A stretch of 64,000 bases of DNA from Onthophagus taurus (GCF_036711975.1 NC_091971.1:193501-257500); one strand, 5' to 3'; shown: positions 1 to 12,093, counted from the stretch's first letter. Made by a program: numbers and translations. Notes: generated by a model from the sequence alone, not told the origin.

Positions 1-14
1 AAAGAATCAATAAA

Positions 15-3000
15 ATGGCATCACGCCCTATAAAATACATCTCGCAATCATCGATTTCTTTTGCATCCGCTTTATCGGACAAAGTAAAAAGCACGTTTTC
101 CATACATTTACATTTAAAAGCATATAGAAGATTATTTTACCTTGTTGCTGAACCAGTTTGGTACATCAGTATCCTTTTGTTTAATTATCTGGCCATTATT
201 GCTATAATTTTCGCCTCATTAAATGGAAAGTGTATTCATGACGAAGATTATAGAAAATACAATATTAATCGTAAGAAGTATTTTTTATGTATTAAAATAT
301 AAGTTTAAAACAATTTTTATTGTAGTTGTTATGTATATTTTGGATTTAGTTTATTTGTTGGATATGATATTGGTGATTGGTTGTAAACTTTTACCAAGTT
401 TTGACTTAATTGATGTCGATGTTGTTCTTCGTCCTTATTACATAATCAGTTTGGAATTAATTTCTATAATACCTGTTGAATTTTGTATACCAACAAGTTC
501 AACATTGGGAGCAAGGGTGTTTTGCCTTGTAAAATTAGTGAAAGTTTTAAGGTTTGCAAGAATTTTACATTTCTTTGTAACCCATCGAAATTTAATTGGC
601 AGTAATCTTTTTACGCGGATTATCGCTTTGATAGCAATGGAAATGGTTGTTATAATGCTAATGTACACGGTTTATTGTAATATAAATTGTGCAACCGGAT
701 TTTGCGAAGACAATAATTGTAATTCTCCAAGAATTATTGTTTTAATGAGCTCCGTTGTGATGTCGTCTGGTCTTTCAAATTTCGCTTACCATTTCAGTTG
801 GAGTTTAATAAGCATTTTTGGCATGTTAATAAGTTATTATTTGATTTTTATTTTAACATTAAGCGAGATTGCTTTTGAATTTTTTCAAAAACACATTCAA
901 GGCGTTTCTTTCGCAAACACTTACAATAACGTTATTGTTAAACAAAAAAAATGGAAATCTCCGAGACATTTGCAACAAGCGACTCGAGTGTACTTTAGAA
1001 ATGTTTGGAAGGATCGTCGGGGTTATCCCGAAACGAATTTTGCGGATGAAAATTTACCTTATTCGTTTAAAAGTGAGATGATGATTGATGTTTCTTGGCT
1101 CGCATTTCAACATTCGCATCTTTTCAATAAACAACCTTTGCCGTTTTTAAGGGAAATTTCGAAATATATTAAACAAGAATTTAAATTACCCGGTGAAATG
1201 ATTTATAAACGAGGTCAATGGAAAGATAAAATGATTTACATCGTTTCAGGAACTCTTCAATTATTATCGGAGGAAGATGGAGAATCGCCGATTTTATCAT
1301 TAACCAGTGGTTCTTGTTTTGGAGATTCTTGCATGATTCGAATGTATCCATCAAGAAATAATGTTCGTTGTAAAGGATTCGTTGAACTTTATACATTAAA
1401 AACGTGTGATCTTATTCGGTTGTATAAAAAATTTTCTGAAGATCTTTCAGTTTGTAAAATTGATATCAAATGGAGATACAAGCAGGCAATGAATTTACAC
1501 GGAATGGTTTTGGAAAGTAAACGGAGAATGCATGGAACTCCGCGACATTTAGACATTTACAATTTGTTGTGGACGAAGAATACTTTACACAAACACATGT
1601 CAAAAACTAGAGAATCAATGCGAAGACATCGCTTCCAAAATATTTATTTAATAAACGAAACGAATCCGCGCGATTTTAAACAGATGCATTTCACCGCTTA
1701 CTTTTTGGACACCCTGGCGATTACTGAAAGATTAGAAATTGAAACCGATACGGTTTTTTTGAAACATTCGTGTCCTTGTATTTTGCAACCGGATTCTGTC
1801 ATCGTTTATTTTTGGGAGTTTTTTGTTATCGTCGTTACCCTTTTTGTGGCATTTTTAATACCTCAGAAAGCTTTTATAAGAAACGTCGATGTTAGCTGGT
1901 TACCGCTCATTATGTTTATATGCACTTTTATTTTTTGTTTTGATATTTATGTGCAGTTTTCTATTGGAATTATTTCGAAGGATGGCACAAAAGGTAAAAC
2001 AATTAAACAGTTTCATAATACTACTCAATTACATTAACAATTAAACATTTTAATAATACTCAGAACAATAATACATCTCAGCACGTATTACAAAATTAGT
2101 TACCCGTGTGAAGTTACCCATAAATTCCATCCATAAAAAAAACTTTTTTGTTTGTGTATCGATTTTAATGATTAATAGCTCATTAGGAAGATCTCGTAGA
2201 GTAGAGCCTAACACAGTTTTGGCGGCGCAGATTTTGGGCGGGAACACCTTAAATTCCGCGAAAACAGTGAATTATAAACTGACCGGCAAAGAAAACCGGC
2301 CACTATAAATTTGCCGCAACTTCAAAGCTGGCTTTCTCGCGAAACGCGCATTCGATTTTGATGATTCTTTTTTTGATGGAAAAATTGATTCTTCTGTAAT
2401 AATCCTGCGATAGAAATTTTCGTTCAGATTTGAATTTGGGCATATACGGGGTGAGAAAAATGAGAAAAACTTTTATTCTCGAAATTTGTAACTCCCTGTG
2501 TGGTGCAGCTGCTACAGCAGAGGGTATTACCTGGAATCAAACAGTAGCCCAATCCTTTCTGAGCATTTTCTTTTTTTATTCACTCTATTATCTCTGTTAC
2601 TAACGAAGATGCAGTATTTTAAAGCGATCGCCTGTGAAAACAAGATCAGTGACAATAGTAGCTGATGACCGTTTTATTGTTCTAAGCAATCGTAGAACGA
2701 CAGCTGTAGAGCCTCGGCATCATCTTCAAATGGTGCGTGTTGTTGATGTCAGTGAGAGAACCATTCGCTGAAAACTTGCTAGAACTGGTCTGGCTACAAG
2801 AAGGCTGCCAAAGGGCCGAGGCTGCTTCCTAGATATCGACATGCGCGCTTACATGTGAATTGGGAGATGGAGCAATGGAGGAATGAGTCCGTCCTTTTTA
2901 CGGATGAGTAGTGGTTTTGTCTACTATCACCCGATAGTCAGGAGCGAATATGAAGATGTTGAAATGAAAGATTTGTGGACTATGTCTGGTTCTGTAATGG

Positions 3001-6000
3001 TGTGGCCGGGAATTTCCAAAGAAGCCTATACAGATTTTTAATCATTGTTAAAAGTGGCGCCTTAAATCACTGACCTTGAAAACTAAAACTGGGCACCCGA
3101 AACAGTTTTGCAGAAGCACTTACATTTCTTAGAATTACAGAATTGCAGACGTCCTTCATTATTGTAAACATCTGTTCTCAGTTCTAATATGCGGTAAAAA
3201 CAAAGACAAATAAACAAGAAAACAAATTTAATTTAATGTAATAATTAATAATAACACGAAAGTTAAAAGCGTGTGTGCCCCCCACGAGCCAAAATAACGT
3301 CATGTAATCGACGCGGCATCGAACTGATTAAGTTCGTAATTGATTCCTGAGGCATTGCGGTAAACTCTTCGTCAAGAGCAATTCGTAACTCCTGAAGGTT
3401 GTCCGGTAGGACAGGACGACGACGAATGCGTCTCTGAAGTTGGTCCCAAAGATGTTCGATAGGGTTAAGGTCCGGACTGCACGCTGGCCACTCTATCCGT
3501 TCAATACCCACCTCATCAAGATATTCGCTAACCACACGTGCTACGTGCGGTCGCGCATTGTCATGCATTAGCATGAATCCGTCACCAATAAAATGGGAAT
3601 AGCGCACGACAGCTTCTTGCAGTATATCTTGGATATAACGGTGGGCATTTAGCGTGCCATTTTCAACACAGATGAGCGTCGAAATACCGAACCTCCATGG
3701 AAAGGTACTCTTTCCGAAATTGTGCAGGTCGCAAACCTTTCATTACGACGTCTCTACACTGGTTCTCGACCATCAGGTGACCGGAGACAAAATCGGGACT
3801 CGTCAGTGAAGAGCACCTTACCCCATTGTTCCATTTCCCAATTCGTATGTAGGCGCCCATATTGAAGACGTTCTCGCCGATGTCTCTGGAGCAGCCGCTG
3901 TCTTTTGGCAGGTCTTCTTGCAGTTAGATCACTTTCAGCAAGTCTTCGACGAATGGTTCTTACGTCAACCCCACGCACCATTAGAAGACGATGCCGAGTT
4001 TCTACAGCAATCGTTCTACGATTCTTCAAAGTGTTTAGCACAATAAATCGATCATCAACTGCTGTTGTTACTCGTCTTCTAGGCATCCTGAACTGTTGTT
4101 CGGGGTATACCCAACGTATGGGTAACGTACCGCTGACTTTTGCCATCTTCAATTAAACTAATAATACGCGCAACATCAGTTATTGACAACGGCATCTTTG
4201 ACAACTGTCAATTTACTATTCGAAACAACTGACATACGCTACCTAGCGCGCCACCTTAGATTTTGTATGCTTGTTTGTCCTGTTTTCACAGGCGTTCGCT
4301 TTAAAACACTGCATCTTCGTTAGTAACAGAGATAATAGAGTGAATAAAAAAACAAAATGTTCAGAAAAGATTGGGTTACCGTTTGATTCCAGTTAACACC
4401 CTCTACTGTGGTATCTGCACCCCACAGGGTATTACAAATTTCGAGAAAAAATGCTTTTCTCATTCTTGCACCCCGTATATGCTCAAATTAATATCCGAAT
4501 AAAAATTTCTTTCGTAGGATTATTACAGAAGAATCAACCTTTCGATCAAAAAAGGAATCATCAAAATCGAATGAGTGGTTCGCGAGAAACCCAGCTTTGA
4601 AATTATGGCAAAATTTTAGTGGCCGGTTTTTTTGCCGGTCAGTTTATAAAAAAAATCTCTAAATTTAGAGTCCCAAAAATTGAAAAGTAATTAACATAAT
4701 ATCAGGTATGATTATCAAATCAGAATGCGTATACTGTCTTCTACACAAAAGTGAATTTTGGTCGTCGCTAAATCATATCGGTAATTAGAAAAGTGCAACA
4801 AAGCACGAACCTGTTTCCAGACGTACGTGACGCTAGGCGGTTCTTTGAAAAGCAAAATCATCTCCATAAGTATAACTGTTTTGTTAATTGTCCGATTTTA
4901 ATATGTGATACCTTTTTGGAAAGGGCTCGTCCTGTAGATCATGTCATAGTAATGGCGGCGCGAAATTCTAACAATAATTGGGTGATTAAACGATTAAAAC
5001 CGTTATAAATAATTATATTCTTAGTCCTTTAAACATTGTTAGTAACTGTCCCACTTTTAAAATAAGTAAAAACACAGTATATTAATAAAATACTATAATT
5101 CATTATTATTAACGACAAGTCAACTGTATATTATATAATTTTTCTGTAAAGATAATAAGTATCTAAAACAATTATTTACAAAATGAGATCAATTAAACAA
5201 AATTGTATAAGTAATCAACTACTAAAATCTAATTTAATTGTAGTTACATTTAGTTGCTACATTAAATTGTATATAAAAATTGATGGCACGTTTTTATTGT
5301 ACCGTATAGGGCCGTTACCCTCAATCAAATAGAAAGATAGTCATTCAAAAAATCAATAAAGTATGTAAAAATAGAAGGATTGGTAACATTTTCAGATCCT
5401 AAAAATGTTTCATTTTTGCAATAATTAATATTAAAATTCAAAATCCCCTGTATAACAGCTTTGGTGACGTTTGCGAGGTTTTCACTTACGATCAAGAAGA
5501 TCAGACAAAACGTGAATCGTTCGGATCTCTTCTTCTAGCGCATAAGATTCTCGTGGCATCTCGGTCATGCACCTTTTATTGATTTTTATTTCAACCAACC
5601 GCGTGCGAAACGACGGTGACGTATCCAAAGTTTTTTCAAATTTTCATTATTTTTTTTTTTTTGAAAAACTAAGGCCCAGTTTGAAAAATAAAAAGTTAAA
5701 AGAAGTCTTCAATTTTGCTAAACTATCGAATAAGCCAATAGAAAAAAGAATGTGTAACATGGTATCATGGGCCATCTAAGAGCATTGCTTGCATTTGAAT
5801 TCATTATGAACCTCTTCAGCGAAATAGAGACATTTTTCCTTTAATGAGTCGGAGTTTTTTTTAATAAAGTTTCAATAATGATGTTTCTGTATGAATCTGC
5901 ATTTAAGGATTTAAATGGTTTATTTGATAACATACAGTCAATCAAATGACAGACAAGAACTCCACAATTGTATCAATCTGCTTGTAAAGGATAATCTAGT

Positions 6001-9000
6001 TTTGGAAATTTGTTTTAAACGTTCCTGGCTGTTGTTAAAGGTCGTATTTTCATACTGTGAATTGTATGGTAATGGATCGCATTTCGCTCAACTCTCCTCT
6101 GGCACTTTGTTTAACTTTTCGTTTATTACACATCTCGTAGTAAGTTATATTTATTAGTTATTAGTTAGTTACAGACAATTAACAAAAACGTTATATTTAT
6201 GGATATGATTGTTTATAACCTTTTTAATCGTTTAAATACCGTTATTGTTAGAATTTTGCGCCGCCATTACTATGATATGATCTACAGAGATCCAAATCCA
6301 CGAGATCTTTCTAATGAGCTATTAATCATTAAAATCGATACACAAACAAAAAAGTTTTTTTTATGGATGGAATTTATGGGTAACTTCACACTGGTAAATT
6401 AGTTTTTGATTTAAAATTGATATTATTTTAAATAATTAATTATTTATTTTTAATTTTAGGAACATTTAAGATTATAGCAAAAGAAAAAATGAATACATGG
6501 GGATTTTGGGCAGACTTAATGTCATGTTTCCCCATGGAAGTATTAAAATGTATCGTATACGAAGACAAAAACGATACTCGAGCGACCGTTCTATACATAA
6601 ACCGTTTAATAAAACTATGGCGTATCGAAAAATGCTTATTAAACCTCGAAAAAAGATTTAACACCAACATATTTATCATACAATTTTTCCGTTACCTTTG
6701 GACATTAATTTACGCAATTTATTTCTCATATTGTTACTTACACATGGCGGTTAACGTCGAAGAGATCGAAGACATCCCCAAATACGAGATATTATTTACA
6801 GCCGTTCAGATTATAACCTTAACGGGGATTAACGCCGGACGTCAATATGATTCGATAATCTTTTTTTATTTGAACATAATTTCGTTGATTATAACGATAT
6901 TGATGCAAGCACATTTTATAGCAGCTTGTACTTTGAGTAATTTAAAACATATTCAAATTCAGTATTACGTGAGAACGATTTATGAGATTTTCAAATCAAA
7001 ACCGAAATACATTAAGAGGATGCGAAATTATTTTAATACCCAATGGGAAGATAACCGATGCGAAAATATATTAAAAAGCGTTAATTTAATTTATGAGTTA
7101 CCGAAACATTTACGAGACGATATGTTTTTATACGTTTCAAAAGATAGAGTCGGAAATTTAAAATTATTCCAATATTTACCAAAATCGATTGTTCACGAAA
7201 TGTGTTCGAGCGTTTTAAAATATAACATTTACTCCCCGAATCAATTTTTAATCAAATCGGGGGATATTTCGAGGATGGTTATTTTAGTTTATGGCGGAAT
7301 AACTGAAATTGTCGATTCTTTTGGAGTTCTTCACGAATTAGATTCTCGACCTTACGCTGTTAATTTCGTTGAGGCCGCTTTAAGGGCACCATCGGCGGGG
7401 ACGATAATTACGTCGACTAACGTAAAGGTGTTTTATTTTTATATCGATGAATACGAGGATGTTTTAAAGAAACATTACGATTTATGGAAAGATTATGAGG
7501 TGGCGATTAAGAAATGTGCCGATTTAAGAGGAAAGTGTCGCGAGATTTGCGACGAAGAGAGAGATATTAACGTTATTTTTAAAGAAAAAGTGAATGAGGG
7601 AAAATCTTGGCATAAATTTCCTCATAATATAGTTAAAGATTCTTATTTGGAATACGACTTTTTTATCCCCTACGATAAATTATACCCGTTTCACGGGTTA
7701 AGATATTTTTTGTTACGAACGACTTTTTTACCCGAAGGGAAATTTTTGTTTTATTGGGAATGTTTTCGGTGTTTATTTGCGTTTATTGCTTGTATAATAT
7801 TTTTTTCAACTCCATTCATTACGCGGTATGGAAATTTAACGATTTTTTTGGATTTAACGTGTTTGGCCGATATTTATGTTAGATTGCACGTTTGTTATTA
7901 CAACGAATATGGTGTTTTAATTTATCACCCGGTTAAGACATCGAAATATTATTTAACTCACAGTTTTGTTATTGATTGCTTAGGTTCTTTGCCGTTTGGA
8001 TATTTTTCAACGTTCGACGCATTCGGGTATTTCACGTTAAATTTTCCGAGGTTGTTTCAATTGTATCGCTACATCGGGTTTATGAAGTATTTGAGGAAAG
8101 ATCCGACGAAATCATCGTATAAATTGATTGGATTTCTTTATATCCCTTTATGCTTGGTTATAATAAATTTATTGGGCGCTTTTATGGTTACGGTTACTTG
8201 TGTGAGAGAAATTGGTACGCAAATGTGTTTAGAATCGATAATGATCGCATGCCCGAATAGAAAATGGTTTAACGACGTGTTTATTTATGTCTCTGGTATT
8301 TACGTTACAGCAACATCTTTTATGAATTTCGGAATGGGCGTTTTCGATTTGCGAAAACGCTTTCATTATTATTGTATTGCAATTATTTGCGTGGTGGGGT
8401 TGTTTTATAAAGTTATTACAGTTTCAAAACTTCTACCGTTATATTCGTTTCGCCAACAACGCCTTCTTAAGTACCAAGAAGAAATGAAATCGCTAAAATT
8501 CTTTTTAAAAACAATCAACACGCATTTTATCCTCAAAAAGGCGATTTTCGATTTGTACAAATTAAAATGGGATTTTAATCGGAACCGCGATATTCATAAA
8601 TTAACCGAAATCATAATCGGAACATTACGCACCGATTTAATTTACACATATTATGGTGATACTCTCTATCAAAATTGCATTTTTGATTACACAAAGAAGC
8701 GATCTTTTTACCGCAACTTTCTAAATTTGGCCAAATACGAGTGTTACCCACAAGATGGTTATATCTTAACAATAAACGATGTTTCCGACTCAATTTATGT
8801 TTTATACACGGGATCCGTTGATGTTATAGCGGCCGATGGCTCAATTATGGCTCATTTAAAGCCGGGGGGTTTTTTCGGAAATCTAAATCAAATTAATTTC
8901 GAACGAATTAAAGTTAGCGTTATTGCGATAAAACCAACAGAAATTATGTGCGTACGCACAGAACAATTTTATAACCTTTTAAATCAATACCAAAAAATAA

Positions 9001-10517
9001 AATCGCAATTTGACGAGTTACGCTTAAAATACATTTGTTACATCCCATCGAATAAACAAGACGTTTTAAACATAGTTTCAACAACGAACGTTAAGGCGAA
9101 ATGGAAAAAATTAAAATCGAATAAATTTATTGATAAAATAATAACTTGGAGGTTATTATCGTTGTTTTATTGTTGTTATTTCGCGATTATTTTGGATTTG
9201 TATCAATTCGGCGCTTTAGATTATACAATTCCCATATTAACGCTTCAATATATTTCTGATTTAATTTATATCACGCGGGTTATAACGATAGGCATGTTAA
9301 TTTATTTGAAAGATTTTATTATTGGAAGTTTAAAGGGGAAATTAAAAGAGAAATTAATCGAATTGAAAAATAAAATTTTCCAAAAAAAGAATACAAGCGT
9401 GATAATTTCAATGATTAGTTTAATTCCAATTGATTTATTAATTTTGTATACGATGAACAAAGAATCGCTTTTAATGCACATTCTTTTTAGTACGTTTCGA
9501 TTAAACCGTTTACTTAGATTATTAAATTTGCGCGATTTTTTCCGCAAAATCAAAGCGACGGTAAACACGAATGTAAGTTTAGTGAGAATTTGTTATATCA
9601 TGTCTTGGTTATCTTTGGTGTGGATGCTTTTAACATCAACTATTTCGTTAGCATCTTGTGCTGTACCATTTAGTATTTTACCTCCACTTCCGGTTTGCTC
9701 TTATCTACTTAAAATATCATCCTGGGAGCGTTTTGAGTTATACATAAAATATTTTAGTTTAGTTTCAGATATCTTAACTTTCACAGGACAACATAATTAC
9801 ACCCCACAACACGCAGCGCTTTTGGCTGTGTTTATTATTGCGAAATTAATTAGTTTGTTTTTGTTGGCGATTTGTTGTTCGCAAATTTTTTGTATTGTTA
9901 AAGATTGTAGTCAAAGGAGAATTTCTTATCGAAATTTTGGTAAACGTATACAAACGTTTTTGCGTCTCGAAAATGTTTCTATCGCGCTCGTTGATCGCAC
10001 GATGAGATATATTGAGTTGCTTTGGATGAGAAGTAAAGGATGTAATTATCCGGAATTGTTAAAATCGGCCCCTTTATATCTTCAAGATGCGATTTTAAAC
10101 GATGCTTATCATAAATTAATCGGATTACATCCGATTTTTATTCATTGCCATAGAGATTTTATTCGACAAGTTATTCAAAAAACAAAGACTAATATTTATT
10201 TCAACGATGATTACATCCAATTTAAAGGATCAATTTCGACGAGTATGTACTTTATTTATAAAGGAAATGTAAAGGTTTTTGAAGAAACCCCAACGCACGA
10301 TGTTAAGATAAAAACTTTGAACGCCGGGGAATCTTTTGGAATCGTCGAGGGGCTTTATGGAAAAAAGAAGCATTCGTATACTTTTCAAGCGGATGGAACC
10401 GTTATTGTTGTTAGCTTGGAATTTGAAAAGTGGGGATTTCTTTTGGATTTTTTTCCTGCTAGTAAAGTTCGATTGTATAGTATGGCTATGGATTATATTC
10501 CGAATGAAAAAGTGTAA
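15..10517 (+). CDS. Four-repeat (pseudo-tetrameric) HCN/CNG-like ion channel, 1993 aa
   Basis: Three exons join in frame: 15-270, 326-1993 and 6460-10517 (introns 271-325 and 1994-6459, both GT-AG). The predicted membrane protein has four channel units. Unit 1: S1 ~47-68, S2 ~87-107, S4-like ~148-169, pore ~220-241, cyclic-nucleotide-binding-like domain (CNBD) ~373-460. Unit 2: S1 ~577-598, S4-like ~682-702, pore ~750-773, CNBD ~895-985. Unit 3: S1 ~1070-1094, S4-like ~1170-1189, pore ~1244-1268, CNBD ~1406-1490. Unit 4: S1 ~1537-1559, S4-like ~1652-1673, pore ~1739-1759, CNBD ~1884-1971. HCN/CNG channels are normally tetramers of single-unit subunits. Here one chain could form the whole ring (inference). 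No pore carries GYG. The CNBD phosphate-binding signature is decayed: FGD in unit 1, absent in unit 2, FGN in unit 3, FGI in unit 4. The ATG at 15 has a good context (AAAATGG), but the frame stays open to position 1, so a start further upstream is possible. Ion selectivity and ligand cannot be told. Confidence 0.85.
271..325 (+). other. Short intron 1 of the four-repeat channel gene
   Basis: The donor GTAAGAAGT (271) and the pyrimidine-rich acceptor ending TTGTAG (325) are 55 bp apart. Removing the intron joins the S1-containing frame to the S2-containing frame at phase 1, without a stop. This fits the compact introns of insects. Confidence 0.75.
2093..2101 (+). repeat. 9-bp target-site duplication, left copy
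   Basis: AAATTAGTT directly precedes the left terminal inverted repeat. Confidence 0.75.
2640..2990 (+). pseudogene. Decayed 5' half of a second Tc1-like transposase copy
   Basis: A plus-strand translation with stops gives DDRFIVL, then a stretch like TTAVEPRH and VDVSERTIR, which parallels the N-terminal part of the minus-strand copy at 4152-3754. It is in the opposite orientation to that copy and has no catalytic C-terminal half. Confidence 0.6.
3263..4152 (-). pseudogene. Tc1-like DD34E transposase, frameshifted
   Basis: This is cut-and-paste transposase remnant of the Tc1 family. The 5' part (4152-3754) carries the HTH region and ends with the first catalytic aspartate in LFTDESRF. The 3' part (3607-3263) carries the second aspartate in MHDNARPH and the glutamate in SPDLNPIEHLW, with 34 residues between them (DD34E). 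The two parts are in different frames, so a frameshift or deletion lies at 3608-3753 and the copy is inactive. Confidence 0.85.
4656..6300. other. Interior of the Mutator-like element, no gene recognised
   Basis: AT-rich DNA with only short open frames. It contains the partial inverted copy of the element's subterminal sequence (4931-5020). No transposase motif was found. Confidence 0.5.
6396..6404 (+). repeat. 9-bp target-site duplication, right copy
   Basis: AAATTAGTT directly follows the right terminal inverted repeat and is identical to 2093-2101. Confidence 0.75.
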
Positions 10518-10523
10518 TTTAAC

Positions 10524-10529
10524 AATAAA
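10524..10529 (+). promoter_or_regulatory. Polyadenylation signal of the four-repeat channel gene
   Basis: AATAAA lies 6 bp after the TAA stop. If it is used, the 3' UTR is very short. Confidence 0.5.
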
Positions 10530-10744
10530 ATAGTAATTTGAAAATCAAGAAATTTAAGAATTAGAATCGTTATGTTATATTAAGAAATGTTTTCTTTTAA
10601 ATCAATACCAACAAATTAAATAAATTAAATTAATTTTTTAGTTTATTTTTGTTACTAATTTGTTGTATGATAATTTGAACATTGTTGTGACCATGTTAGA
10701 TTTATAGAAAATTTTCCGCTCTATACAGTGGTATATAACAATAA

Positions 10745-10759
10745 AAGATCGGATTGTTG
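10745..10759 (+). repeat. 15-bp target-site duplication of the LINE, left copy
   Basis: AAGATCGGATTGTTG precedes the LINE and is repeated exactly at 14518-14532. Confidence 0.8.
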
Positions 10760-11241
10760 GTATTATTGGAGCAGCTGTGGGGTAAAAACACTGAGCAAGG
10801 GGTTGGGATAGGCTGGCATGACTTCAAGAATGAGGCCAGAATATTGTTCAAGACGGGCAGAAGGGAAAAGGGGGTGGTAAATTATGTCATGGAAGTGTCA
10901 GGGAGAGTGAGAAGGGAGATTACAAGGTTTGGGAGGGTATTGACGATTTCATAGACGTGAAGAGGTGCTACAGATGCCAGGGTTTCGGACATCTTCAACG
11001 TTTCTGCAAATCGGAAATGGTATGTGGGCATTGTGCGGAAAAGGGCCACGAGTTTAAGAACTGTGGGAATAGGGAGAGAGAGGCGGTATGTGCAAACTGC
11101 AAAGCCAGGGGGAAGGAGGACAGACACGAAACGAGGGATAGAAACTGTGGGGAATACCAGATAGCGGCGGAGTTGGTAAAGAGAAGTATTAATTATGACG
11201 ACATGAAGAAAGGGCAGCAAGGGATTTTATCAAAAAACTAG
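10760..11241 (+). pseudogene. LINE gag-like ORF1 fragment with three CCHC zinc knuckles
   Basis: The readable part (10957-11241) has three consecutive cysteine-histidine knuckles (CYRCQGFGH, CGHCAEKGH and CANCKARG followed by H and C), as in ORF1 proteins of R1/I/jockey-type LINEs that bind the element RNA. The preceding piece (10754-10954) is in another frame, so there is a frameshift, and the N-terminus is missing through 5' truncation. Confidence 0.75.
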
Positions 11242-11276
11242 ACGGGGGAGGGGAGAAGCCGGAGAAGAGCGAGGGG

Positions 11277-12093
11277 TTGAAAATGGTATTCTGGAATGTA
11301 GCGGGGATTACGAATAAGGGAGGGCAGTTCTGGGAATATCTGAAGAGATTTGAGGTGATTTGTATGGTGGAGACCTGGGTTGATGAAGGAGGGTGGGCAA
11401 AGATGGAGGGAAAGTTGCCAGAAGGGTATAGATGGGATTACGTGTTTGCAGAGAGGAGAAGTAAGAGGGGAAGAGCGTGCGGGGGTATTATAACAGGAAT
11501 AGCGAGAAGAATTACGGAGGAGAGTAAGACGGAGGGGAGATGGAGGCAGAAGGGAATGGTAAAAAGGCAGATCAGCTGGGGGAGAGAGACGGTGCAGATA
11601 GTTACGGTGTATAGCAAGTCAATGAAAGAGACGAGAAAGCAATGGAATGAGATGGCGGGGAGATTTTAATGCTAGAGTGGGCGAGAAGGGGGGAAGGGTG
11701 GAGATATGGGGAGAGGAGGGACAACGGCGGTCGAAGGATACTGTGCGGAATGGAGAAGGAACAGAAATGCTGAGATGAGTGGAGGAGAACGGATGGGAGA
11801 TACTGAATGGAAATAAAGAGGAAGGAGAAGAAGGGGAGTATACGTACATCGGGGCGAGGGGGACATCTGTGATTGATTATGTACTGGTGGATCAGGAAAT
11901 GTGGTAGAGGGTGGAAAGGTTTAAAGTGGGAAAAGCGGTAGAGTCGGATCACCAACCGTTGGAGGTGGAGGTAAAGGGGGTGGACGGCAGAAGACGAGCG
12001 GAACTGGGGAGCAAGTTCATCAGGACAGACTGGTCGGAAGAAGGGGTAGCATTCTACAGGGGAAACCTCGATACGTGGCAACAGAAGATACAA
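11277..12093 (+). pseudogene. LINE apurinic-type endonuclease domain, frameshifted
   Basis: The start region (MKMVFWNVAGI, then MVETWV) matches the first motifs of APE-like endonucleases that nick the target DNA. The GDFNARVG motif appears around 11660 in a different frame, and SDHQPLEV near 11945 is in the reverse-transcriptase frame. A frameshift near 11660 and a TAG near 12094 break the ORF. Confidence 0.75.

Larger units (their letters stand above)
2267..4655. mobile_element. Composite Tc1-like element: two copies fused head to head
   Basis: Bases 2267-2642 match the inverse of 4285-4655 (~375-bp arms, moderately diverged). Inside the left arm lies a decayed plus-strand copy of the N-terminal half of a Tc1 transposase (about 2640-2990). 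The right part holds the same transposase on the minus strand (4152-3263). The whole reads as two Tc1-like copies joined in inverted orientation, nested in the Mutator-like element. Confidence 0.65.
2102..6395. mobile_element. Mutator-like (MULE-type) DNA element with long terminal inverted repeats
   Basis: The two ends are inverted copies over about 95 bp with only a few mismatches (2102-2196 against 6301-6395), beginning ACCCGTGTGAAG and ACCAGTGTGAAG. They are bordered by an identical 9-bp direct repeat AAATTAGTT. Long TIRs plus a 9-bp duplication are typical of Mutator-like elements. No MULE transposase is recognisable inside, so it is probably non-autonomous. A further partial inverted copy of the end sequence lies at 4931-5020 (against about 6205-6290). 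Most of the left half is occupied by Tc1-like sequence. Confidence 0.7.
1994..6459 (+). other. Intron 2 of the four-repeat channel gene, expanded by a transposon
   Basis: The donor is AAG|GTAAAA at 1993/1994 and the acceptor TTTTAG ends at 6459. The split glycine codon (1993 plus 6460-6461) keeps the frame. Without the 4294-bp inserted element and one copy of its target duplication, the intron would be about 163 bp. The intron falls just after S2 of unit 2. Confidence 0.8.

Noticed and set aside
223-325. ATG at 223 as an independent start of the channel
   Set aside because: The frame from 223 to 325 is intronic. Splicing 270 to 326 adds a proper S1 segment and keeps the phase.
15-10517. Straight assignment of the four-unit channel as the CNGK orthologue
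   Set aside because: CNGK units keep a K+-type filter, whereas all four pores here are divergent. Homology in detail would need a tree.
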